Positions 8,687 through 16,720 of a stretch of DNA of 64,000 nucleotides are shown here, piece after piece (within the stretch, counting starts at the first letter, position 1; every line of letters starts with the position of its first letter). Under the pieces are notes generated by a model that saw nothing but the letters and a program-made list of their open reading frames with translations, ran no database searches and was not told the origin of the DNA. Source of the DNA: Mariniflexile gromovii (GTDB lineage: Bacteria; Bacteroidota; Bacteroidia; Flavobacteriales; Flavobacteriaceae); NCBI RefSeq assembly GCF_017814435.1, contig NZ_JAGJCB010000013.1, positions 55,951-119,950 of the forward strand, read 5' to 3'. The translations under genes and the position numbers were made by a program.

Positions 8687-8711
8687 AATCTCGTGTGTGC
8701 GAGATTTTTTT
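8687..8711 (+). terminator. Terminator-like hairpin at the very start of the greA leader
   Basis: AATCTCG (8687-8693) pairs perfectly with CGAGATT (8700-8706) and is followed by a run of seven Ts. On the plus strand there is no upstream gene for it to end, because the receptor gene has its own terminator and the lipoprotein gene points the other way. It therefore looks like a premature-termination site inside the greA transcript. Confidence 0.65.
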
Positions 8712-8712
8712 A

Positions 8713-8755
8713 TGCTGAACGCCTATACTTAGTGATGTTAAAGTAGGTTTCAGCA
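8713..8755 (+). promoter_or_regulatory. Second hairpin in the greA leader
   Basis: TGCTGAA (8713-8719) pairs with TTCAGCA (8749-8755), with imperfect inner pairing between CCTATACTT and AAGTAGG. It lies between the terminator-like hairpin and the greA ATG at 8783. Confidence 0.5.
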
Positions 8756-8782
8756 TTTTATTATTAATAAAACGATGAAGTT

Positions 8783-9256
8783 ATGAGTAAAGTATCATAC
8801 TATACACCAGAAGGGTTAAAAAAATTAAGAGACGAATTGAAGCAATTGAAAGATGTGGAACGCGTAAAAGCATCTAAAGCCATTGCTGAAGCTAGAGATA
8901 AAGGGGATTTAAGTGAAAATGCCGAATATGATGCTGCCAAAGAAGCACAAGGAATGTTGGAGATGCGTATTTCAAAATTAGAGGAGGCATTGGCTGGCGC
9001 ACGTATTATTGATGAGTCGCAGTTGGATAATTCTAAAATATTGGTATTATCTAAAGTGAAAATAAAAAACCAAACCAATGGTATGGAAATGAGCTATACC
9101 TTAGTGGCTGATGGTGAAGCAGATTTGGCTTCCGGAAAAATATCGGTGAATTCACCTATTGGAAAAGGATTATTAGGCAAATCGGTTGGCGATGTAGCCG
9201 AAATACAAGTGCCAAATGGCGTAATGAAGTTCGATATTATAGAAATTTCAAGATAA
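8783..9256 (+). CDS. greA: Transcription elongation factor GreA
   Basis: It binds the RNA polymerase secondary channel and stimulates cleavage of backtracked RNA. The 157-aa protein is full length: an N-terminal coiled coil starting MSKVSYYTPEGLKKLRDELK with the acidic tip signature ARDKGDLSENAEYDAAKEAQ at 38-57, and a C-terminal FKBP-like domain (SPIGKGLLGKSVGDV). It is monocistronic; the leader carries two hairpins and the gene is followed by an 18-bp inverted repeat. Confidence 0.98.
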   Translation: MSKVSYYTPEGLKKLRDELKQLKDVERVKASKAIAEARDKGDLSENAEYDAAKEAQGMLEMRISKLEEALAGARIIDESQLDNSKILVLSKVKIKNQTNGMEMSYTLVADGEADLASGKISVNSPIGKGLLGKSVGDVAEIQVPNGVMKFDIIEISR

Positions 9257-9330
9257 TGCATTCCTGCGCTGGCAGAAATTTTATTTATTCTTGTATCAAT
9301 TTCGTTTGAAATAAATATTCAAAAAAAACA

Positions 9331-9376
9331 TATAAAAGATTCCTAATTTATTTTATTTAATTAGGAATCTTTTATA
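9331..9376 (+). terminator. Perfect 18-bp inverted repeat after greA
   Basis: Bases 9331-9348 are exactly complementary to 9359-9376, with a 10-nt loop and AT-rich flanks. It lies 75 nt after greA and 37 nt before the HIT gene and probably ends greA transcription. The stem is unusually long for a terminator and could also be a small mobile palindrome. Confidence 0.6.
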
Positions 9377-9412
9377 TTTACAATTATTCAACCCTCTCAA
9401 AAAAAAAATGAT

Positions 9413-9802
9413 ATGGCCTCAATTTTCACAAAAATAATTAATGGTGAAATACCTTGCTATAAAATTGCCGAAACAGACGATTTTTTTGCTTTTTTGGATG
9501 TAAACCCAAATGCTAAAGGGCATACATTGTGTATTCCAAAAAAGGAAGTTGATAAAATTTTCGATTTAGATGAAGCTACTTATACGGGTTTAATGCAGTT
9601 TTCAAGGCGTGTTGCTATAGCTATTGAAAAAGCCATTCCGTGTAAAAGGGTGGGTGTTACAGTAATTGGTTTGGAAGTGCCACATGCCCATGTACATTTA
9701 ATTCCATTGCACACCATGGAAGATGCCCGTTTTATCCAAAAAACAAAGCTAACTCCAGAAGAATTTCAAGAAATAGCAAGTAGTATCAAAGCCCAACTAT
9801 AA
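9413..9802 (+). CDS. HIT family (HINT-type) nucleotide hydrolase/transferase
   Basis: A cytoplasmic purine-nucleotide phosphoramidase-type protein of 129 aa. The N-terminus SIFTKIINGEIPCYKIAETD is typical of Hint proteins and the active-site triad motif HAHVHL lies near residue 91. Length and layout fit the family. It overlaps the convergent zinc-ribbon protein gene by 6 nt at the stop codons. Physiological substrate unknown. Confidence 0.93.
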   Translation: MASIFTKIINGEIPCYKIAETDDFFAFLDVNPNAKGHTLCIPKKEVDKIFDLDEATYTGLMQFSRRVAIAIEKAIPCKRVGVTVIGLEVPHAHVHLIPLHTMEDARFIQKTKLTPEEFQEIASSIKAQL

Positions 9803-10147
9803 TTGGGTGTAAACCAAAACTGCTACGATACTAATAGCTATTATAACGCCCGATAAAATAGCTAACCAAGAAGCTTTTTTTAGGTGCGTTGAAGGTTTTA
9901 TAACCTCAAAAGCTTTTTGGTGATATTCAAAAACACGCTCAATATCATCCGTCCAATTCACAGGGTAAATAGTGCTTTTACAGTTGGTGCATGCCATATC
10001 GTATTTCATTTCAGAAGTAACAGTTTTGTAAAAATTGGTTTCTACAATTTTTTGGCTACAGGTTAAATTTAAACCATCATTATTATAACAAATGGGGCAG
10101 TTATTATTCAAATCTACTTTTTTTATAAATACAAATTGTTCAGCCAT
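9797..10147 (-). CDS. Zinc-ribbon protein with C-terminal membrane anchor
   Basis: Hypothetical protein of 116 aa. The soluble N-terminal part has two Cys pairs, CPICYN near residue 16 and ACTNCKS near 52, fitting a zinc ribbon; a single transmembrane helix (WLAILSGVIIAISIVAVLVY) closes the protein, so it is tail-anchored. The ATG at 10147 is preferred to an upstream GTG at 10165 that would lie inside the kinase gene. It begins 10 nt after the histidine kinase stop on the same strand, so the two are probably one operon. Function unknown. Confidence 0.72.
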   Translation of the reverse strand: MAEQFVFIKKVDLNNNCPICYNNDGLNLTCSQKIVETNFYKTVTSEMKYDMACTNCKSTIYPVNWTDDIERVFEYHQKAFEVIKPSTHLKKASWLAILSGVIIAISIVAVLVYTQL

Positions 10148-10157
10148 AGTTTGTAAA

Positions 10158-11306
10158 TTAAGCACGCTTTAGTTGAATTTGAAACGTTGTTCCTTTGTTT
10201 TTTTCAGATTGTAAAACTTTTATTTTTCCATTATGGAAATCTTCAATAATACGTTTGGTAAGAGATAAACCCAACCCCCAACCACGTTTTTTTGTTGTGA
10301 ATCCGGGCTCGAATATTTTATGAAAATCTTTTTTAGCAATACCCTTTCCTGTATCGGTAACCATTACCATAATAGCGTTTTCCAATTGAGAAATTTCTAT
10401 AGAAAGCTTACCGCGACCTTTCATCGCGTCAATGGCGTTTTTTACCAAATTTTCAATACACCAGCTGTATAGTTGTTTGTTTAAATTTACTAAAATTTTT
10501 TCATCGGGAATAATAATTTCAAAATCTATTAGGTTTGAAGAACGTGCTTTTAAGTAATCATACGAGTCGATGGTTTCTTTTACTATATCGGCAACTTCCA
10601 AAGTAGGAACGGAGCCAATTTTGCTGAAACGTTCGGTAATGGTTTGTAGCCTATCAATATCTTTTTCAATTTCAACAATGTAATCGGGGTTTATGTTTTC
10701 AGATTTTAAAATTTCAGTCCAGCCAATTAAAGACGATAAAGGCGTGCCTATTTGGTGTGCCGTTTCCTTAGCCATACCAGACCACAACTTGTTTTGTGTG
10801 GCATTTTTGTTGCTTCGGTAAAAAAAGAAAATAACCGCGCCAAATAAGAAAACGATGAGCAATAAAGCAAGTGGATAGTATTTTAGTTTATTTAATAACT
10901 CGGAATTTCCGTAGTAAATAGTGCTTTCTATACTGTCATTTAGCTTTACAGGTATAGGTTTGTTTTCTGCTTCAAATTTTAAAATTAATTTTTTAACATA
11001 TGTAGAATCAGATATTTTGACTTCATCTATATTGTTGAATCCCACCAATTCGCCATCTTCGTTAATTACGATCATGGGGGTTGTTTTATTGCTGTTAAGT
11101 ATTTTTAGTGTTAAATCTAAATTGGCATTGGTTTCAGAATTTATAAAATCGGTTTGCGCAAACGACCAATTTTCCATCTTAGTGCGTTCTTCTTCTTTAA
11201 AATGCTGAAAAAACTCATAGGTTTTCCATAAAATAAGTGATACAATGGCAAACGATGCTATTATAATAATCCAACGTAACGTGTTGCTGTATTTTGTAAA
11301 AATCAT
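10158..11306 (-). CDS. Sensor histidine kinase without an adjacent response regulator
   Basis: A 382-aa membrane histidine kinase. Transmembrane helices lie near 12-30 and 145-163 and flank a periplasmic or extracytoplasmic domain of about 115 aa. The H-box is MAKETAHQIGTPLSSLIGW near 178; the ATPase domain shows ENLVKNAIDAM, VTDTGKGI and WGLGLSLTKRIIEDF. The HQIGTP form of the H-box is a variant common in Bacteroidota. No response regulator gene is next to it; the only downstream partner is the zinc-ribbon membrane protein. Confidence 0.92.
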   Translation of the reverse strand: MIFTKYSNTLRWIIIIASFAIVSLILWKTYEFFQHFKEEERTKMENWSFAQTDFINSETNANLDLTLKILNSNKTTPMIVINEDGELVGFNNIDEVKISDSTYVKKLILKFEAENKPIPVKLNDSIESTIYYGNSELLNKLKYYPLALLLIVFLFGAVIFFFYRSNKNATQNKLWSGMAKETAHQIGTPLSSLIGWTEILKSENINPDYIVEIEKDIDRLQTITERFSKIGSVPTLEVADIVKETIDSYDYLKARSSNLIDFEIIIPDEKILVNLNKQLYSWCIENLVKNAIDAMKGRGKLSIEISQLENAIMVMVTDTGKGIAKKDFHKIFEPGFTTKKRGWGLGLSLTKRIIEDFHNGKIKVLQSEKNKGTTFQIQLKRA

Positions 11307-11426
11307 TCTTAAATTAATAACTGGTAATATAATGCAAATCTGTTAATATTATTGTTCAAGTTGTTAGTAAAATGGTTTTTTGTTGTACTTTAGTTTAGTT
11401 ACATTTGTTGAAATTAAAAAAGTTGA

Positions 11427-12296
11427 ATGCTTTCAATAGATCCAAAAAGCTTATCTACCAGCAAATTACATAGTTATCTGTTAAGTGCTGTAGCGCCAAG
11501 ACCTATAGCTTTTGCAAGTACGGTTGGTGCTGATGGTCATGCAAATTTATCACCATTTAGCTTTTTTAATGTGTTTAGTGCGAACCCACCTATATTGGTT
11601 TTTTCGCCTTCACGTCGCGTAAAAGATAATACCATTAAGCACACGCTTCAAAATGTAACAGCTACCAAAGAGGTGGTTATTAATGTGGTGAGTTTTGATA
11701 TGGTTCACCAAACATCGTTAAGCAGTACCGAGTATCCAGAAGGTGTTAACGAGTTTGAAAAGGCAGGGTTTACAATGCTGAAATCGCATTTGGTAAAACC
11801 TTTTCGTGTTGCAGAATCGCCTGTTCAAATGGAGTGTAGGGTAACAGATATTATTGCCTTAGGAACCGAAGGTGGCGCGGGAAATTTAGTGATTTGCGAG
11901 GTTGTAAAACTTCATATCAATGAAGATGTTTTAAATGAAGATGGCTCCATAAACCAAGTAAAACTAGATTTGGTTGCCAGGGCAGGAGGCAGTTATTACA
12001 GCAGAGCAAAAAAAGGTTATTTTGAAATACCAAAACCCTTAACAACATTGGGTATTGGTGTTGATAGTTTTCCTGATAAGGTTAAAAACAGTATGGTTTT
12101 AACAGGAAACGATTTGGGTATGTTGGGTAATGTTGAAAGTTTACCTACAGAAGACCAAGTAACCGCTTTTATTGAAGATATTAGTGAAAGGTATCCAGAT
12201 ATAAAAAAGATGAACCGTAGACAAAAACATAAATTGGCACGCAATTATTTAAGTTTTGGCGATGTTGAGAGTGCTTGGAAAGTATTGTTGTCTTAA
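11427..12296 (+). CDS. Flavin reductase family protein
   Basis: A split-barrel FMN-binding protein of 289 aa, probably an NAD(P)H-dependent flavin reductase or oxidoreductase. The core reads AVAPRPIAFASTVGADGHAN near 23-42, then LSPFSFFNVFSANPPILVFS, and CRVTDIIALGTEGG near 150. The last 90 residues extend beyond the core domain, as is usual in the Bacteroidota members. There is no signal peptide. DUF3127 follows 40 nt downstream. Substrate unknown. Confidence 0.88.
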   Translation: MLSIDPKSLSTSKLHSYLLSAVAPRPIAFASTVGADGHANLSPFSFFNVFSANPPILVFSPSRRVKDNTIKHTLQNVTATKEVVINVVSFDMVHQTSLSSTEYPEGVNEFEKAGFTMLKSHLVKPFRVAESPVQMECRVTDIIALGTEGGAGNLVICEVVKLHINEDVLNEDGSINQVKLDLVARAGGSYYSRAKKGYFEIPKPLTTLGIGVDSFPDKVKNSMVLTGNDLGMLGNVESLPTEDQVTAFIEDISERYPDIKKMNRRQKHKLARNYLSFGDVESAWKVLLS

Positions 12297-12335
12297 ATGA
12301 ATAGAGAATAAATAATAAGAATAAAAATAGATTAA

Positions 12336-12713
12336 ATGGAAGTTCAAGGAAGAATTAAAATGGTAGGAGAAACTCAAACTTTTGGAGGTAATGGGTTTAG
12401 AAAAAGAGAAATTGTGGTAACTACAGAAGAGCAATATCCACAACACATTATGGTGGAATTTGTGCAAGATAAATGTGATTTGCTTAACAGCTATAAAGAA
12501 GGTCAACAAGTAAAAATAAGCATCAATTTACGTGGTAGAGAATGGGTAAACCCACAAGGTGAAACTAAATATTTCAACTCCATTCAAGGCTGGAGAATTG
12601 AAGCGTTACAGGCTGCAACAGCTGATGGAAGTTTGCCACCAGTGCCGCCAATGGATGCTTTTGAACCAGCAGGCGATTTAAATGAAGACGATCACGACGA
12701 TTTGCCATTCTAA
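12336..12713 (+). CDS. DUF3127 protein (OB-fold-like)
   Basis: A 125-aa protein whose first 90 residues (MEVQGRIKMVGETQTFGGNG through YFNSIQGWRIE) are DUF3127, a Bacteroidota family with OB-fold character. The tail is acidic and ends DLNEDDHDDLPF, which resembles the protein-interaction tail of single-strand DNA-binding proteins. A nucleic-acid role is therefore plausible but not shown. A terminator follows at 12761-12797. Confidence 0.85.
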   Translation: MEVQGRIKMVGETQTFGGNGFRKREIVVTTEEQYPQHIMVEFVQDKCDLLNSYKEGQQVKISINLRGREWVNPQGETKYFNSIQGWRIEALQAATADGSLPPVPPMDAFEPAGDLNEDDHDDLPF

Positions 12714-12760
12714 TCAAAACGTTTGTTACCCTGAGTACAGATGAAGGGTTTTATAAAATA

Positions 12761-12797
12761 CAACCTCGATGTTTATCATAATATCGAGGTTGTTTAC
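12761..12797 (+). terminator. Terminator after the DUF3127 gene
   Basis: CAACCTCGAT (12761-12770) pairs perfectly with ATCGAGGTTG (12783-12792) and is followed by TTTACTTTT. Confidence 0.75.
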
Positions 12798-12802
12798 TTT
12801 TA

Positions 12803-12837
12803 CGTCATTGCGAAGGAAGCATGACTGAAGTAATCTG
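12803..12837. repeat. Fragment of the CGTCATTGCGA repeat family
   Basis: The text CGTCATTGCGAAGGAAGC, followed by ATGACTGAAGTAATCTG, resembles the left part of the element at 40907-40990 and looks like a decayed copy. Confidence 0.5.
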
Positions 12838-12883
12838 TTTATCATTTCTTAAAACATACTAGATATTTTTTTGATTTATTAAA

Positions 12884-13513
12884 ATGCAATTTTTAACCCA
12901 AGACATCAAATTTCCAAATGTAAACGAAGCTACTCCAGATGGTTTGCTAGCAATTGGTGGTGATTTGTCGGTAGAACGCTTGGTATATGCTTATAAACAC
13001 GGTATTTTTCCATGGTTTAGTGAAGGAGAGCCTGTTTTATGGTGGTCACCCAATCCGCGCTTTGTGCTATTTCCAGAAAGGCTAAGAGTTTCAAAAAGTA
13101 TGAAACAAGTATTGAGAAATAAAGACTATGTAGTTACTGTAAACAAAGATTTTAGAGCAGTAATTACAGAATGTTCTAAAGCTAAACGCCAAGGGCAAGC
13201 AGATACCTGGATAACTAACGATATGATTGAGGCCTATGTGCAATTGCATGAATTGGGCTATGCAAAATCAGTTGAGGTTTGGGATGGAAACGAATTGGTT
13301 GGCGGGTTTTATGGCGTAGATTTAGATAATGGCGTGTTTTGTGGCGAAAGTATGTTTTCTAAAAAAAGCAACTCCAGTAAAGTGGCATTTATCACCTTTA
13401 TACAAAACACCAATTATAAGCTTATAGACTGCCAAGTTTACACAAACCATTTGGAAAGTTTAGGAGCTGAAGAGATTTCTAGAGCGGATTTTATAGCGTA
13501 TTTAAGGGTTTGA
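12884..13513 (+). CDS. aat: Leucyl/phenylalanyl-tRNA--protein transferase
   Basis: It adds Leu or Phe from aminoacyl-tRNA to proteins with N-terminal Arg or Lys, marking them for the ClpAP(S) N-degron pathway. The 209-aa protein has the family's PDGLLAIGGDLSVERLVYAY, YKHGIFPWF and VLWWSPNPRFVLFPERL blocks, then GGFYGVDLDNGVFCGESMFS. Length is normal. It stands immediately upstream of the AT-rich HipA-like insert. Confidence 0.97.
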   Translation: MQFLTQDIKFPNVNEATPDGLLAIGGDLSVERLVYAYKHGIFPWFSEGEPVLWWSPNPRFVLFPERLRVSKSMKQVLRNKDYVVTVNKDFRAVITECSKAKRQGQADTWITNDMIEAYVQLHELGYAKSVEVWDGNELVGGFYGVDLDNGVFCGESMFSKKSNSSKVAFITFIQNTNYKLIDCQVYTNHLESLGAEEISRADFIAYLRV

Positions 13514-13640
13514 TTTTTGTTGAATTTGTCAAAAAAATCAACTAAATTGCATAAAACTACATGTGAAGTTTATTAGTGTATAAATGTTTAGATCTGAAAT
13601 TGAACTTCATCTTTGTATTTAGAATATTGACCGAGTATGA

Positions 13641-14513
13641 TTGAAAAAGAAATTATATATTTTAAATTTTTTGGAAGAAATTAAGCATATAACCGCAGTC
13701 CAAATACTTGAACAGCAAGGTACAAATAGCGTTCCTTTTTTTGTTTTATGTGATGACGGTGAATTATATATTGCAAAAACAATGTTTAAATCACATCCGC
13801 CATTTGCAGACATTATTAATGAAATATTGTGTGTTTATTTTTTAGAGCAAATGGGTGTTAAAACAATAAAACCTGCCCTTATAAGCGTTCCACAAGAGGT
13901 TTACGACTCCTTCAAATTAACTGGTAAACTTTTTGATATTAAATATGATAATTTGATATTTAATAATACAATTTTTTTTGGTTCTCTATTTCAGCCTACA
14001 ACTACTGAGGCAGAACTGTACAATATTAGTTTAAAAAACAAGTTTGATTATAATAGATATATTAATCCAATTGATTTTTTAAAAATAGGGGTTTTTGACA
14101 ATTGGATAGCTAATATGGATAGAAGAGGTAGTAATCCCAATATTCTAATTAACGAGTCGATAAATGGTAAATTTGAATTTTTGCCAATTGATCATGTACA
14201 AGCTTTTGCATATCAAAATAATTATAAAGCTTTGAGATTAGCACTAATGTCATCCTCTAATCCAAAATCTATTTTAAACACTCCAATGTCAAAAAGTATT
14301 CTTAAATTTGCAGACTCAAATTTTATTGCTAACTTTCACATTGATTTAATAGAAAGTTTTGACAAAGTAATTAAGAATATGGATTTTGTTTTCAATCAAA
14401 TTCCTAATTCTTTTGGTTTAAGTAAAAACGGCAAAATGAAGATTAAAGAAATTTTGTCTAATAAAGAGAGAAATATACAGATATCTAAAATATATCTCAA
14501 CTATATAAAATGA
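13641..14513 (+). CDS. HipA-like (HipA_2) kinase-fold protein
   Basis: A 290-aa protein related to the HipA-like kinases. The N-lobe has GTNSVPFFVLCDDGELYIAK, with Lys47 the likely ATP-contact residue. The catalytic stretch is FDNWIANMDRRGSNPNILI near 155 (Asp in NMDR, Asn in SNPN), and the metal Asp is in FLPIDHVQAF near 182. There is no ATG in frame: a stop lies directly before the TTG at 13641, and an ATG at 13637 is out of frame and stops after 15 codons. The next gene overlaps by 4 nt (ATGA). Base composition is clearly more AT-rich than the flanks, which suggests transfer. Partner of a toxin-like or signalling module. Confidence 0.75.
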   Translation: MKKKLYILNFLEEIKHITAVQILEQQGTNSVPFFVLCDDGELYIAKTMFKSHPPFADIINEILCVYFLEQMGVKTIKPALISVPQEVYDSFKLTGKLFDIKYDNLIFNNTIFFGSLFQPTTTEAELYNISLKNKFDYNRYINPIDFLKIGVFDNWIANMDRRGSNPNILINESINGKFEFLPIDHVQAFAYQNNYKALRLALMSSSNPKSILNTPMSKSILKFADSNFIANFHIDLIESFDKVIKNMDFVFNQIPNSFGLSKNGKMKIKEILSNKERNIQISKIYLNYIK

Positions 14514-15397
14514 AGTCACACTATAGTATAATAAGATTTGTTAATAATCCTTTGAGTAAGGAGAATTTAGCTATTGGTATGATTCTTATTTCTAATAACA
14601 AACTTTTTTATAAATTTTCAAAAGAGAAAATAAATCTAGCTCATAAAATTAATAATTCTAATGGAAATCTTTTAGATTATACCATTAAAAAAATTTCTGA
14701 TTTTATAGACTTTCAATTAAAAGAAGAAGTGTGTTTATTTTCAAAAGAAGTTAGCGTTAACCTCGAATATTTAAATAGGTTGTCTATTTACAATAATGGT
14801 TTTCTTCAATTTGATAATCCAATGTTACTTAATTTGGATTTTGACAATGAAAAATTCAATAACTTTTTTAAAAAGTATATAGAACTTAATCTTAAACCAC
14901 AGCAAAAAGCAGTTATTGACCGTACTTTTATCAGAACTATTCGAAAAGTTTTTTATGAACCATTATATAATGTAATAGATTTGAATTATAAAATCAAAAA
15001 GGAACAAATTCCAAATCTTTTCTTTGATTATACTTTAGACGGTATTGGTGTAAACGGAAGTGTATATTCTGTAAAATCAATTGATTTAAATTCTGAAAAA
15101 CCTATTGATTCGTTAAGACACGAAATATCTGATTTGGAAAGCCTTAATTATAGATTGGATTTATTTAGTAAAGAAAATAATTTAAACTTTCACGATAATA
15201 GTCATTATTTGGTTATAGATCCATACAAAGGTTCTAAATCATCGTACCATAAATTATATGAAATACTAATGGAGCAAAATGACAATGATTATCCTTATTC
15301 TATAATTGGAACTGATTCTTTACCATTAATTGCGAGTAATATTAAAAATTCGAATTCTATTATCAAATTTTCAGATTTTATAGAGAAAAAAAGTTAG
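14510..15397 (+). CDS. DUF3037-like protein partnered with the HipA-like kinase
   Basis: A 295-aa protein whose N-terminus (YSIIRFVNNPLSKENLAIGM) resembles DUF3037, a family often found next to HipA_2 kinases. It is about twice the usual DUF3037 length; the extra C-terminal region contains DFIDFQLKEEV, IDSLRHEISDLESLNYRLD and HYLVIDPYKGSKSSYHKLYE, which I do not recognise. No signal peptide or membrane segment. Its ATG overlaps the kinase stop (ATGA), so the two are translationally coupled. Same low GC as the kinase. Role unknown; substrate or regulator of the kinase is an inference. Confidence 0.6.
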   Translation: MKSHYSIIRFVNNPLSKENLAIGMILISNNKLFYKFSKEKINLAHKINNSNGNLLDYTIKKISDFIDFQLKEEVCLFSKEVSVNLEYLNRLSIYNNGFLQFDNPMLLNLDFDNEKFNNFFKKYIELNLKPQQKAVIDRTFIRTIRKVFYEPLYNVIDLNYKIKKEQIPNLFFDYTLDGIGVNGSVYSVKSIDLNSEKPIDSLRHEISDLESLNYRLDLFSKENNLNFHDNSHYLVIDPYKGSKSSYHKLYEILMEQNDNDYPYSIIGTDSLPLIASNIKNSNSIIKFSDFIEKKS

Positions 15398-15441
15398 CTT
15401 GAGTACCTGGTTTTATTAAACAAATCATTAGTTATAATGTA

Positions 15442-16008
15442 CTAAACCTCATTATACCTAAAACACCCTATCTCATGGTCGTTCACCATGCCAGTAGCTT
15501 GCATGTGTGCGTATATAACCGTGCTGCCCACAAATTTAAACCCACGTTTTTTTAGGTCTTTACTTAAAGCGTCACTAATAGCTGTTGTTGGTGGGGCGTC
15601 TTTATAATTTTTCAGCTTGTTTTTTATAGGTTTACCATCAACAAAACCCCAAATGTAGTTGCTAAAACTGCCAAATTCCTCTTGGACCTTCATAAATAAT
15701 TGGGCATTGGTAACGGTGGCATTCACCTTTAGTTTATTTCTAATAATGCCAGCATCTTGTAGTAAAGCATCAATTTTATCTAGCTTGTAGGTTGCTATTT
15801 TTTTGTAATCAAATTTATCAAATGCAGCCCTGAAGTTTTCGCGTTTACGCAAAATGGTAATCCAACTTAAGCCTGCTTGGAAAGTTTCTAATATTAAAAA
15901 TTCAAAAATGGTAGCATCATCATAAACCGGAACGCCCCATTCTTGGTCATGGTATGCTTCATATAACGCATCGCCTAAGCACCAACCGCATTTGTGTTTT
16001 TCAGCCAT
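15442..16008 (-). CDS. tag: DNA-3-methyladenine glycosylase I
   Basis: It excises 3-methyladenine from alkylated DNA. The 188-aa protein has the Tag zinc snap: Cys7 and His20 (CGWCLGDALYEAYHDQEWG) and the C-terminal DHEIGC pair. It also has FLILETFQAGLSWITIL, the helix-hairpin-helix region. The ATG at 16008 is chosen over 16044 because the family begins just ahead of the CGWC motif. Confidence 0.96.
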   Translation of the reverse strand: MAEKHKCGWCLGDALYEAYHDQEWGVPVYDDATIFEFLILETFQAGLSWITILRKRENFRAAFDKFDYKKIATYKLDKIDALLQDAGIIRNKLKVNATVTNAQLFMKVQEEFGSFSNYIWGFVDGKPIKNKLKNYKDAPPTTAISDALSKDLKKRGFKFVGSTVIYAHMQATGMVNDHEIGCFRYNEV

Positions 16009-16073
16009 AAAGTTATTGTAAGGATTAACGTAAAAGTATGACAAAAGTCATCTAAATTAAAATATGAAGGCAC

Positions 16074-16081
16074 TATTTTTG
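16074..16081 (+). promoter_or_regulatory. -7 promoter box ahead of the thioredoxin-like gene
   Basis: TATTTTTG matches TAnnTTTG and lies 22 nt before the ATG at 16103. Confidence 0.45.
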
Positions 16082-16102
16082 TGTTTTTAACAGCATGTCA
16101 TT

Positions 16103-16720
16103 ATGGATTCAATTATAAAGAACAGTTTGAAAAATGGTTTAACTTATCAAGCCTATAGAGATTTGGTTAAGCAATTATCTGAAGAAAATACTACCACAGG
16201 AATTGAAAAAACAGAGGCTTTTGCAACTTACACGAAGCTAAATGATAGACGTATGAACCGTTGGGATAAAACCTTAAAAGTATCGAATAAAGCACAAAAA
16301 CAAATAAGTGAATTTGAAACGAAAATGACATGGTTGGTTATTGCAGAAAGCTGGTGTGGTGATGCAGCCCATGTATTACCAGTATTGAATAAAATGGCCG
16401 AATTAAATCATCACATCGATTTGAAAATTGTGTTGCGAGACGAAAACCCTGAACTTATGGATGCGTTTTTAACCAATGGAAGCCGCTCGATACCTAAATT
16501 GATTATTATTGATGATGAATCGGGACATGTTTTAAATACCTATGGGCCAAGACCAAGCGAAGCAACAAGTCTTGTAAATCGCTATAAAGTAAAATATGGT
16601 GTTTTAACTCCTGAGTTTAAAGAAGATTTACAACATTGGTACAATAATGATAAAGGACAGAATATTATTGATGATGTCACCAATATACTTTGTGAATTAC
16701 AGCCTACAGTTTGCCAATAA
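16103..16720 (+). CDS. Thioredoxin family protein
   Basis: A cytoplasmic thioredoxin-fold protein of 205 aa with the active-site-like WLVIAESWCGDAAHVLPVL near residue 75. It has one Cys where thioredoxin has CxxC (WCGDA), so a classical dithiol-disulfide cycle is doubtful. The cis-Pro region is SRSIPKLIIID near 127. The N-terminal 70 residues and the C-terminal helix are outside the thioredoxin core. Function unknown. The 3' end overlaps the convergent TonB-like gene by 17 nt. Confidence 0.85.
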   Translation: MDSIIKNSLKNGLTYQAYRDLVKQLSEENTTTGIEKTEAFATYTKLNDRRMNRWDKTLKVSNKAQKQISEFETKMTWLVIAESWCGDAAHVLPVLNKMAELNHHIDLKIVLRDENPELMDAFLTNGSRSIPKLIIIDDESGHVLNTYGPRPSEATSLVNRYKVKYGVLTPEFKEDLQHWYNNDKGQNIIDDVTNILCELQPTVCQ

